Origin: Acidobacteriota bacterium
Lineage (GTDB): Bacteria; Acidobacteriota; Terriglobia; Bryobacterales; Bryobacteraceae
DNA: 52,467 nt
Direction: 5' to 3'
NCBI GenBank assembly: GCA_016201205.1
Contig: JACQDF010000139.1
Location: forward strand, 1 to 52,467
The position numbers and the translations under genes were made by a program. Under the pieces are notes generated by a model. It saw nothing but the letters and a program-made list of their open reading frames with translations. It was not told the origin of the DNA and made no database searches. Below are positions 26,575 to 34,046 of this stretch, piece by piece. Position 1 is the first letter of the stretch, and every line of letters starts with the position of its first letter.

Positions 26575-27423
26575 ATGAACAGCATTAAGACGGTGCTTCT
26601 GCTGGGGCTGCTGAGCGGCCTCCTGCTCGCCGGGGGGCAGGCGCTGGGCGGCCAGAACGGCCTCGTCATGGGCCTGGTGCTGGCCCTTGGGATGAATTTT
26701 TTCAGCTATTTCTTTTCCGAGAAGATGGCGCTGATGTCGAGCGGCGCCGAGCGCGTCTCGGAAACCGAGTATCCGGAGGTCTGGGAGCGGATCGGCCCAC
26801 TGACCAGGCGGCTGTGCGACCGGATGGGTCTGCCGATGCCGAAACTGTGGCTGATTCCGGAAGCAGCGCCCAACGCCTTCGCCACCGGGAGAAACCCAAG
26901 CCATTCGTCGGTGGCGGTAACAGCCGGACTGCTTGAACTGATGAGCGACCGCGAGGTGGAAGCGGTCATCGGGCACGAACTGGGGCATGTTCTGAACCGC
27001 GACATTCTCATCAGCTCGATTGCGGCGACGCTGGCATCGGCGATCACGTTTGTCGCGCGGATGGCATTCTATTTTGGAGGCGGCCGCCGTCACGACGACG
27101 ACGAAGGCGGCAGCCCGCTGGCCGGTCTTGCGATGCTCATCCTTGCTCCGATCGCCGCCATGCTGATCCAGATGGCGATTTCCCGCACCCGCGAATACGG
27201 AGCCGATGCGGCCAGCGCTAAACATGCGGGCGGCCCCGGCGCGATGATCGCCGCGTTGCGCAAGCTGGATTCCTATGCCCACCGGATTCCGATGGACGCT
27301 TCGCCGGCGACGGCGCACATGTACATTATCCAGCCGCTGACCGGGCAATCCCTGATGCGGCTGTTCTCGACGCATCCCTCGACCGAGCAGCGGATCGAGC
27401 GCCTGGAAGCCCTGGCGCGCTGA
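26575..27423 (+). CDS. htpX: Membrane zinc protease HtpX
   Basis: A 282-residue M48 protease. Two N-terminal membrane helices (6-22, 29-46), zinc motif HELGH (His134, Glu135, His138) with NRD following, two further hydrophobic segments (about 145-160 and 182-202), and REYGADAAS giving the third ligand Glu. HtpX removes damaged membrane proteins. The length is normal. It is followed after nine bases by an rRNA methyltransferase gene. Confidence 0.95.
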   Translation: MNSIKTVLLLGLLSGLLLAGGQALGGQNGLVMGLVLALGMNFFSYFFSEKMALMSSGAERVSETEYPEVWERIGPLTRRLCDRMGLPMPKLWLIPEAAPNAFATGRNPSHSSVAVTAGLLELMSDREVEAVIGHELGHVLNRDILISSIAATLASAITFVARMAFYFGGGRRHDDDEGGSPLAGLAMLILAPIAAMLIQMAISRTREYGADAASAKHAGGPGAMIAALRKLDSYAHRIPMDASPATAHMYIIQPLTGQSLMRLFSTHPSTEQRIERLEALAR

Positions 27424-27432
27424 GGCGCCGGG

Positions 27433-28599
27433 ATGGCGGAGCTGCCCGAGGTCAAGGTCAATCGCAAAGGCGCCGCCCGCATTGCTTCCGGCCATCCGTG
27501 GATTTTTTCGAGCGACATCGTGGACCGGGGCAACGCCGCGCCGGGCGACGCGGTGCGGGTCACCGAAGCGGCCGGGCGTACGATCGGCGCCGCCCACTAC
27601 AGCTCCACTTCCGAGATCACTCTGCGGATGCTTTCCCCCTTCGTCGAGGCTGTGGACAGAAGCTTCTTCCGGTCGCGGCTGAAAGCTGCCGCCAACCACC
27701 GCGATCTGGTGGTCTCCAACTCGACGGCATTCCGTCTCGTCTACGGAGAGGCGGACCTGTTGCCCGGGCTCGTGGTGGACCGCTACGGGAGCCATCTGGT
27801 GGTGCAAGCGCTCAACCAGGGGATGGACCGCGCGCTGGATCTCATCGTGGATTGCCTCGTCGAGTTGTTCCAGCCGGAATCGATCGTGGCGCGTCATGAT
27901 GTTTCCGTGCGGGCCAAGGAGTCGCTTGCGCTGGAAACGAAAGTGCTCGCGGGAGCGCCCGGCAAGGTCCGAATCGAGATGAACGGCTTGCGATTCATCG
28001 TGGACTTGCTCGGCGGCCAGAAGACCGGCGCATTCCTGGACCAGCGCGAGAATTATGTCGCTGCCGCGCGGTGGGCGCGCGGGAAGGCGCTTGACTGCTT
28101 CACTTCGAGCGGCGGGTTTGCTTTGCACATCGCTTCCGGCTGCGAAGCCGTCGAGGCGGTGGATTCGTCAAAAACGGCGCTCGAAGCAGCGCAGGCAAAC
28201 ATCGGGGAGAACAGGATCAGCAACGTGGCGGTTCTCGAGGCCAATGTCTTCGATCTGCTGGCAGGCCACGATGCGGCGGGCCGGCAGTTTCAAACAATCA
28301 TTCTGGACCCGCCGGCCTTTGCCAAATCACGCGCGAATCTCGAAGGAGCGCTGCGAGGGTACAAGGAGATCAACCTGCGAGCGCTGAAGCTGCTGGAATC
28401 CGGGGGCGTGCTGGTGAGCTGCTGCTGCTCGCACCATGTGAGCGAAGCGATGCTGCTGGAGGTGATTGCGAAGGCCGCCCTGGATGCCCGCCGGCAGGTG
28501 CGCGTCCTCGATCGCCGAACGCAGTCGCTGGATCATCCGATTCTGCTGACCGTGCCGGAGACACACTATCTGAAGTGCCTGATTTTGCAGGTGCTGTGA
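27433..28599 (+). CDS. Class I rRNA large-subunit methyltransferase, RlmI/COG1092-like
   Basis: A 388-residue methyltransferase with an N-terminal PUA domain (VNRKGAARIASGHPWIFSSDI), a central motif GGQKTGAFLDQREN, SAM-binding ALDCFTSSGGFALH, and the catalytic-side motifs LDPPAFAKS and SCCCSHHVS. Members methylate cytosine C5 of 23S rRNA. RlmI identity is likely but not certain within this family. Copy 2 of the palindromic repeat begins a few bases after its stop. Confidence 0.87.
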   Translation: MAELPEVKVNRKGAARIASGHPWIFSSDIVDRGNAAPGDAVRVTEAAGRTIGAAHYSSTSEITLRMLSPFVEAVDRSFFRSRLKAAANHRDLVVSNSTAFRLVYGEADLLPGLVVDRYGSHLVVQALNQGMDRALDLIVDCLVELFQPESIVARHDVSVRAKESLALETKVLAGAPGKVRIEMNGLRFIVDLLGGQKTGAFLDQRENYVAAARWARGKALDCFTSSGGFALHIASGCEAVEAVDSSKTALEAAQANIGENRISNVAVLEANVFDLLAGHDAAGRQFQTIILDPPAFAKSRANLEGALRGYKEINLRALKLLESGGVLVSCCCSHHVSEAMLLEVIAKAALDARRQVRVLDRRTQSLDHPILLTVPETHYLKCLILQVL

Positions 28600-28605
28600 C
28601 TGCTA

Positions 28606-28696
28606 AGGAACACGCGCAAAACGGACCGCGCCCGCGGGAGGGACACTCCGGTGTTCCTCAGCGGCTTGGCGCCGCGGGGCGCGGCCTTTGCGCTTC
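28606..28696 (+). repeat. TA-flanked palindromic repeat, copy 2
   Basis: A 91-base element flanked by TA dinucleotides (28604-28605 and 28697-28698). It has the same core as copies 1 and 3: GAACACGCGCAAAACGG on the left, TTTGCGCTTC on the right, middle arms CCGCGCCC/GGGGCGCGG and a central ACACTCCGGTGT hairpin. It fills the gap between convergent genes, and its right end with the adjoining TA supplies the TAG stop codon of the minus-strand gene. Confidence 0.9.
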
Positions 28697-30093
28697 TATT
28701 GATTCACGGCCACTTTGTTCGGCGCATCCGCGGGCGCGCCTTTGCGGCTGCGTTTGGTCTGGTACATGCGCTCACTGGCGGACGCGGTGGCGTCCGCCAG
28801 TGTCTCGCCATGCACTTCCACGGCGCCCCAACTGAACATCACCGAGAAACTGCTCAGCGAGCGCAGTTGGAAGCTCCACAGTCTCTCGGAGATCATGCTC
28901 AGACGGCGCTGGGCGTCCGGGCCGGTCTCTCCGGGGAAAACCAGCAGAAACTCGTCCTCGTTGGATCGGCAGCCAAAATCTTTCTCGCCCAACATCGAGC
29001 GGATCAGGCCGTCAACCTTCTCCGTCAGTTCGCGCCGGACGTGGGCGTCGAGCCGTTCGAGATGCTTCCCGTAATCGTTGATTCCCACCGAGACGACGAC
29101 GCCCGAAAGCACGTCCGTCGAGTTCAGCAACTCGGCGAGAACCCGACTGTCCTGGTAGCCGGGCGGGAGCTGAAGTTGCGGCAATGCCGAATGAACGGTT
29201 CTGAAAGCGCTCGCCAGATCCGGGTCCGCGGAGGCTTCCTCGAGGGGGCGCGACGGCATTTCGATCGCCACAGTCGAAATCTGAGCCATCGTCTCCTGAG
29301 CATTGCTCTCGGCGAGCTGCACCGTCTCGACGACGGCCTCGGCCAGCGGAGGCTGGCTTTCGGCAACCTGGCTCGCTTGCTCGATCTGAGATTCCGGTTG
29401 TGCCGAGGATGCGGTAGCCTCGACCACCTGCTCGAGCAGGCCGGCAATGACCACATCGCTGGCGGGCTGCGCCTCGGGAATCTGCTCAGGCGGCGTCATG
29501 GGCTGTGGTATGGACTCGGCGGCCACGGGGACCAGGGCAACAGGCTTCTTGCTTTCCAGCAACGCCCGGGCCACTGCTTTCTCTTCCAGCTCCTTAACAA
29601 GCCAGGCCGGTTTGGGCAGTGTTTCCAGCAGTTGGTTCCCACCGGAAGTGTCCGCGCGCCTGACCCGCCCGAGTTCCATCGCGCGCGGCAGCCGAACGAC
29701 CGGAGGCGCCATTGGAACCGAGTCCGAGGGTTTGGAAGCTGCCTCGGTCTGCTCTGTCTGCTCCGGCTTAGCCTCGGCCGGCGTCGATGCATCCGGCGGC
29801 GCCGCCGCGGCTGCTTCCTTGGCATGGATGGGCTGGGCCACGGGAGCCCGCTTCGGCGGGACACGTCTGGCCGGACGGGTCCGCGCCACAGCCATCAAAT
29901 GCTGAAGCCATTCGATGGCCTCCATGGGGGGTTGCCTGTCGTGCTCCTCCTCGCGGACGCGCAATTCGATGTTATGTTCCCTCAGCCGCTCGTTGTTCCC
30001 TTTGAGGTAGTCGCACACCAAGGCAACAAAGGCCGTGGCCAGGATCACGATCAGGCTGACGAATATCTGTAGTTCCAGTGTTGCCGGATCCAT
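28696..30093 (-). CDS. Membrane protein with degenerate GGDEF domain
   Basis: A 465-residue protein: one N-terminal membrane helix (about 9-27), a short coiled segment, a long Ala/Pro/Glu-rich linker (~70-290), and a C-terminal ~125-residue GGDEF-like domain (GVVVSVGINDYGKHLER... ASERMYQTKR). The signature loop reads SNEDEF instead of GGDEF, so the GG that binds GTP is lost and cyclase activity is unlikely. It may be a c-di-GMP-independent scaffold or nucleotide sensor. Its TAG stop is made by the end of repeat copy 2, so the C-terminus may have been changed by that insertion. Confidence 0.78.
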   Translation of the reverse strand: MDPATLELQIFVSLIVILATAFVALVCDYLKGNNERLREHNIELRVREEEHDRQPPMEAIEWLQHLMAVARTRPARRVPPKRAPVAQPIHAKEAAAAAPPDASTPAEAKPEQTEQTEAASKPSDSVPMAPPVVRLPRAMELGRVRRADTSGGNQLLETLPKPAWLVKELEEKAVARALLESKKPVALVPVAAESIPQPMTPPEQIPEAQPASDVVIAGLLEQVVEATASSAQPESQIEQASQVAESQPPLAEAVVETVQLAESNAQETMAQISTVAIEMPSRPLEEASADPDLASAFRTVHSALPQLQLPPGYQDSRVLAELLNSTDVLSGVVVSVGINDYGKHLERLDAHVRRELTEKVDGLIRSMLGEKDFGCRSNEDEFLLVFPGETGPDAQRRLSMISERLWSFQLRSLSSFSVMFSWGAVEVHGETLADATASASERMYQTKRSRKGAPADAPNKVAVNQ

Positions 30094-30260
30094 ACCCTCG
30101 ATATCAATTTATCGGCGCGTTTAGGGGTGAGAAATAGACCTGACGTCCTAAATTGCGGTCCCCGGCCGATGTACTACAGCATCCGCCGCAGCCATGGATC
30201 GAGAAGCCCCATTTTCTGAATAGGTTAGAGAAGACGGGCGAGGGCAGGAAAGATAAGGTC

Positions 30261-31031
30261 TTACGGCAGTCGCGGCCCGCGCCCTGGAAGCCTTTCCCGC
30301 TTCTGGAGTGACTGCGGCCCACCGCCGGAATCAGTGGATACGCGTCGCATGCCGTTGGTAAAGTCCAGCTCGCCCTCCTGATACTGGAGAGGACGATCCA
30401 GCACCATTTCAATGGTGCTTCCTTTCCCCAGCAGGGCATCCGGCCCGCGGGACAGTAATACACCCATCATGCCGGCAGCCGCACCCGCCGCAGCCCCCAT
30501 GCCGGCGCCCAGCCCGGGACGCCCCGCGGCCGCGCCGGCCACCGTTCCGATCCAGGTGCCCGTGACGGCGGTTTCTCCGACCGTCTTGGCGTCGCCGGCT
30601 TTGTGCCCTTCGCTCACCACTTTGCCTTCTTTGCGGTCGAGTTCCTCGCCGGAGCGGCCATCCAGACCGCTGATTCGAGCCCTGAAATCCCTGGTCACAC
30701 CATTGGGCAGCGTAAGCGAGTCGAAACGCAGATAGAGTTCCCCCTTCCCTTTCACACGGCCGGGACGTTTGATAGAGGTGACCGTTCCCGCTACGTAGCT
30801 GCCGGGCGGGATCACCACTCGGCCCTCAATCACGACGGGAAAGGCAGTCTCCAGGTAAACACGATCCCCTTCGGCAGAGTTCTTCGTGCTGACGCTGTTG
30901 ATCAGATTCAGGGGGATGCGGGTGCCTGATGGAACGATATAGTCACCGGCTTTGGCGGCCTCGACAGGCGGCGTTGCCTGCTGAGCGCCGAGTCCGATGG
31001 CCAGGAACAAGCCGGGCCACGTCAATCGCAT
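30261..31031 (-). CDS. Secreted glycine-zipper protein, TrbI/VirB10-like beta domain
   Basis: A 256-residue exported protein (MRLTWPGLFLAIGLGAQ signal). The N-terminal half (VPSGTRIPLNLINSVSTKNSAEGDRVYLET, interrupted pieces only) resembles the beta-barrel of VirB10/TrbI-like proteins: pore-lining phrases PPGSYVAGTV and LYLRFDSLTLPNG. A glycine-rich membrane-seeking segment (VAGAAAG...GAAAGAAAGMMG) follows. The ATG at 31031 has GGAG five bases upstream and is preferred over two upstream ATGs. There are no conjugation genes nearby, so an envelope-stability role is more likely than secretion. Confidence 0.72.
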   Translation of the reverse strand: MRLTWPGLFLAIGLGAQQATPPVEAAKAGDYIVPSGTRIPLNLINSVSTKNSAEGDRVYLETAFPVVIEGRVVIPPGSYVAGTVTSIKRPGRVKGKGELYLRFDSLTLPNGVTRDFRARISGLDGRSGEELDRKEGKVVSEGHKAGDAKTVGETAVTGTWIGTVAGAAAGRPGLGAGMGAAAGAAAGMMGVLLSRGPDALLGKGSTIEMVLDRPLQYQEGELDFTNGMRRVSTDSGGGPQSLQKRERLPGRGPRLP

Positions 31032-31124
31032 AAAGGCTCCATGCTTCATCTTATACCTACAAATAGTGAAACGCACCGCGGGGGGAATGAGTTTCTCCTG
31101 CATCACCGGGGAATCTCCCTAAAG

Positions 31125-31146
31125 TTGACGGAGATTGAGGTATTAT
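31125..31146 (+). promoter_or_regulatory. Candidate regulated promoter of the cysM operon
   Basis: TTGACG (31125-31130) and TATTAT (31141-31146) lie only 10 bases apart, too close for a simple -35/-10 pair. TATTAT can be the -10; TTGACGGAGATTGAGG upstream would then be a regulator site, perhaps of an Rrf2/IscR-type sulfur or cysteine sensor. This reading is tentative. Confidence 0.35.
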
Positions 31147-31163
31147 CGTACCAGGTCTGGGCT

Positions 31164-32120
31164 ATGGCTGTACCCGTCGCTGTTCCGAACTTCTGGCGCA
31201 CCCACACGACCCATCTGCTCTCCGCGATCGGCAACACCCCGCTGATCCGCTTGGAGCGGATCGCCGCGGATCTGCCGGGCATCGAGATCTATGGCAAGGC
31301 GGAGTTCATGAATCCCGGCGGGTCGGTGAAGGACCGGCCGGCGCTCAACATGATTCTGGAGGGTGAACGGACAGGACGGCTGACCAAGGACCGGATTCTG
31401 CTGGATTCAACCAGCGGGAATACGGGTATCGCCTACGCCATGATCTGCGCGGCCAAAGGGTACAAGGTGAAGCTGTGCCTGCCGAAGAACGCATCCCAGG
31501 AGCGCAAGCGTATGCTGACGGCGTACGGCGCCGAGATCGTATTCACCAACCCGGCGGAGGGTTCCGACGGCGCCATCCGCAGGTGCCGCGAGATCTATGA
31601 ATCGAACCCGGACATTTACTTCTACCCGGACCAATACAGCAACCCCGCAAACTGGAAATCGCATTACGAGACCACCGCTCCAGAGCTCATCCGGCAAAGC
31701 GAGGGGCGGATTACGCATTTCGTGGCGGCTCTGGGCACCAGTGGCACTTTTGTCGGCACATCTCGCAGGCTGAAGCGCGAGATAGCCGGCGTCCGTTGCA
31801 TCTCGGCGCAGCCTTCCGCGGGTTTCCACGGCCTCGAAGGTCTGAAGCACATGCCGACGGCGATCGTACCCGCCATTTATGATCAGGCGATCGCGGACGA
31901 CAACCTCTGGCTGGAGACTGAAGACGCCTATCGGATGGTGCGCCGGCTGGCGCGGGAAGAGGGCCTGCTGGTGGGCATCTCCGCCGGCGGCAACATTGTA
32001 GCGGCGCGCCGCGTGGGCCAGGATCTGGCGCGACGCGGCGAGCGCGGCGTCATCGTAACGGTGCTTTGCGACGGGGCCTCGAAGTACTTGAGTGAGCCGT
32101 TTTGGGACGATTCCTTATAG
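31164..32120 (+). CDS. cysM: Cysteine synthase, CysM-like (sulfur-carrier-dependent)
   Basis: A 318-residue fold-type II PLP enzyme. Lys56 in NPGGSVKDR binds PLP; TSGNTGIA and GTSGTFVGTSRRL bind the substrate and phosphate. The ATG at 31164 removes a 41-residue upstream extension with no similarity. The gene is followed by a JAMM protease, a MoaD/ThiS-like carrier and a MoeZ, the same set as the Mycobacterium CysM-CysO-Mec-MoeZ route, in which CysM uses O-phosphoserine and carrier thiocarboxylate instead of sulfide. That substrate preference is inferred from context. Confidence 0.88.
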   Translation: MAVPVAVPNFWRTHTTHLLSAIGNTPLIRLERIAADLPGIEIYGKAEFMNPGGSVKDRPALNMILEGERTGRLTKDRILLDSTSGNTGIAYAMICAAKGYKVKLCLPKNASQERKRMLTAYGAEIVFTNPAEGSDGAIRRCREIYESNPDIYFYPDQYSNPANWKSHYETTAPELIRQSEGRITHFVAALGTSGTFVGTSRRLKREIAGVRCISAQPSAGFHGLEGLKHMPTAIVPAIYDQAIADDNLWLETEDAYRMVRRLAREEGLLVGISAGGNIVAARRVGQDLARRGERGVIVTVLCDGASKYLSEPFWDDSL

Positions 32121-32130
32121 TTGATACCGT

Positions 32131-32547
32131 ATGATACGCATCCGGACAGAGGCCTGGGAGGCCATGGTGGCGCACGCCCGCGCCGCCTATCCGCGCGAAT
32201 GCTGTGGCGCGATGCTGGGCGTCGAACAAGACGGCGTGCGCGTCGTCAGCCTGGCGCGCCCCATGCGGAACGCGTATGACGGGCCGCGGGGAGACACCTA
32301 CATGCTCGATCCGGCCGAACAGATTCGGGTGGAAAAAGAAGCCAGGGCGCAGGGATTAAGCGTGGTAGGCATTTTCCATTCACATCCGGACTGCGACGCT
32401 TACTTTTCCAAGCGCGACCTGGAGAGCTCCTGCCCGTGGTATTCCTTCGTGGTGCTGTCCATCAGGAAAGGCGAGTTCGATCACGCCAACAGCTTCCTGC
32501 CGAACTTCGACCAGACCGCGGCCGAGAAGGAACCGCTAGAATACTAG
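32131..32547 (+). CDS. mec: JAMM/Mov34 metalloprotease, Mec-like
   Basis: A 138-residue M67 peptidase. The zinc site is complete: Glu23 (YPRECCG), His83-Ser-His85-Pro and Ser93-x-x-Asp96 (HSHPDCDAYFSKRD). In the Mycobacterium system Mec releases cysteine from the CysO-cysteine adduct; in Pseudomonas, QbsD of the same family trims the carrier C-terminus. Here both jobs are possible because the adjacent carrier carries a C-terminal tail. It starts ten bases after cysM. Confidence 0.9.
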   Translation: MIRIRTEAWEAMVAHARAAYPRECCGAMLGVEQDGVRVVSLARPMRNAYDGPRGDTYMLDPAEQIRVEKEARAQGLSVVGIFHSHPDCDAYFSKRDLESSCPWYSFVVLSIRKGEFDHANSFLPNFDQTAAEKEPLEY

Positions 32548-32561
32548 GTTTACGGAACAAT

Positions 32562-32870
32562 ATGGCAAAGATTCTCATTCCAACTCCACTGCGTCCGTTT
32601 GCCGGCGGACAGGACAGCGTTGATCTGCCGGGGGCCACGATTCGGGAATTGCTCGAGGCGCTGACGGCGCAGTACGGCGATCTGCGCAAGCACCTGTATA
32701 ACGACGAAGGCAAGCTGCGAAGCTTCGTCAACGTGTACCTCAACGAGGAAGACATCCGCTTCCTGAACAAGGAAGCAACTGAGGTGAAGGACTCGGACAC
32801 GATCAGTATCGTTCCTTCAATCGCGGGAGGCCGCTCATGGCAACCATGGAAGCACCGGCTGTGCCGGTGA
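32562..32870 (+). CDS. cysO: MoaD/ThiS-family sulfur carrier, CysO-like, with masked Gly-Gly
   Basis: A 102-residue ubiquitin-like carrier. The conserved end ISIVPSIAGG reaches Gly89-Gly90, where such carriers normally stop and are adenylated. This one continues with 12 residues, RSWQPWKHRLCR, before its TGA. The tail is encoded in the 34-base overlap with the start of moeZ. As translated, the carrier cannot be activated until the tail is removed, most simply by the JAMM protease encoded just upstream. The ATG at 32562 is chosen by family length. Confidence 0.88.
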   Translation: MAKILIPTPLRPFAGGQDSVDLPGATIRELLEALTAQYGDLRKHLYNDEGKLRSFVNVYLNEEDIRFLNKEATEVKDSDTISIVPSIAGGRSWQPWKHRLCR

Positions 32871-34015
32871 CGCTCTCCAACGAGGAGATTCTACGCTACA
32901 GCAGGCACCTGATCATGCCGGAAGTCGGCATGGATGGCCAGCTCAAGCTGAAGGCAGCCAAGGTTTTGTGCATCGGCACGGGCGGGCTGGGGGCGCCCAT
33001 CGGCATGTATCTGGCGGCCGCCGGTGTGGGCACGATGGGGCTGGTGGATTTCGACATCGTCGACCAGACCAACTTGCAGCGGCAGATCATTCACGGAACC
33101 AAAGACGTGGGGCGGAAGAAACTGGATTCGGCGGCGGACCGCATGCAGGATATCAACCCGAATATCCGCATCATCCGGCACGAGGTTGCGCTGGCGAGTG
33201 AGAACGCGCTCGACATCATGAAAGATTACGATGTCGTGGTCGACGGCACCGACAATTTCCCGACGCGCTACCTGGTGAACGACGCCTGCGTGTTACTGGG
33301 CATCCCCAATGTGTACGGCTCGATATTCCGCTTTGAAGGCCAGGCTTCCGTGTTCGCCACCCGGGAGGGCCCCTGCTACCGGTGCCTGTACCCGGAGCCA
33401 CCGCCGCCCGGGCTGGTGCCAAGCTGCGCCGAAGGCGGCGTGCTCGGGATTCTGCCGGGCGTCGTCGGTGTGATTCAGGCGACCGAAGCAGTGAAGCTGA
33501 TCCTGGGAAAAGGCGAAACCCTTGCGGGCAGGCTCCTGCTCTACGATGCGCTGAACATGCGCTTCCGCGAGATGAAGCTTCGCAAGAGCCCCGACTGCCC
33601 GATCTGCGGGCCGAAGCGCACGATTCACCAGTTGATCGATTACCACCAGTTCTGCGGTGTTCCGCGGCACCCCGAAGCGCCGGCGCCGGGATTGAAGGAA
33701 GGAGAGATCGACGCGGTGGAAGTGAAAGCGCTGTTCGACAAAGGGCATCGTTTTGTGCTGATCGACGTGCGCGAGCCGCATGAATACCAGATCTGCCGCA
33801 TTCCGCAGGCGCGGTTGATTCCGCTTGGCGAGTTGCCGAAGCGAGTGCATGAGCTCGATTCCGCCGATGAGTTCGTCGTGCACTGCAAGAGCGGCATGCG
33901 GTCGGCGAAAGCATGCGATTTTCTGCGCCAGGCGGGCTTCAAGAAGGTGAAGAACCTGAAGGGCGGAATCCTGGCCTGGAGCGACAAGGTCGACCCGGCC
34001 GTGCCGAAGTACTGA
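32837..34015 (+). CDS. moeZ: MoeZ-type adenylyltransferase/sulfurtransferase (ThiF + rhodanese)
   Basis: A 392-residue E1-like protein. The N-terminal ThiF/MoeB domain has the ATP loop GTGGLG (47-52), zinc cysteines Cys180/Cys183 and Cys254/Cys257, and CAEGG with Cys197. The C-terminal rhodanese domain (about 288-392) carries the active loop HCKSGMRS with Cys350. It adenylates the carrier Gly-Gly end and transfers sulfur to form the thiocarboxylate. ATGs at 32837 and 32846 are both possible; either overlaps the end of cysO, implying coupled translation. Confidence 0.92.
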   Translation: MATMEAPAVPVTLSNEEILRYSRHLIMPEVGMDGQLKLKAAKVLCIGTGGLGAPIGMYLAAAGVGTMGLVDFDIVDQTNLQRQIIHGTKDVGRKKLDSAADRMQDINPNIRIIRHEVALASENALDIMKDYDVVVDGTDNFPTRYLVNDACVLLGIPNVYGSIFRFEGQASVFATREGPCYRCLYPEPPPPGLVPSCAEGGVLGILPGVVGVIQATEAVKLILGKGETLAGRLLLYDALNMRFREMKLRKSPDCPICGPKRTIHQLIDYHQFCGVPRHPEAPAPGLKEGEIDAVEVKALFDKGHRFVLIDVREPHEYQICRIPQARLIPLGELPKRVHELDSADEFVVHCKSGMRSAKACDFLRQAGFKKVKNLKGGILAWSDKVDPAVPKY

Positions 34016-34046
34016 CCGCGTAAACCGATTCCACAGGATTGGCGTC

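Noticed and set aside
28575..28835. Small plus-strand reading frames through the repeat copies
   Set aside because: Peptides such as those starting RKTDRARG come from the palindromic repeat in different frames and are not conserved as protein.
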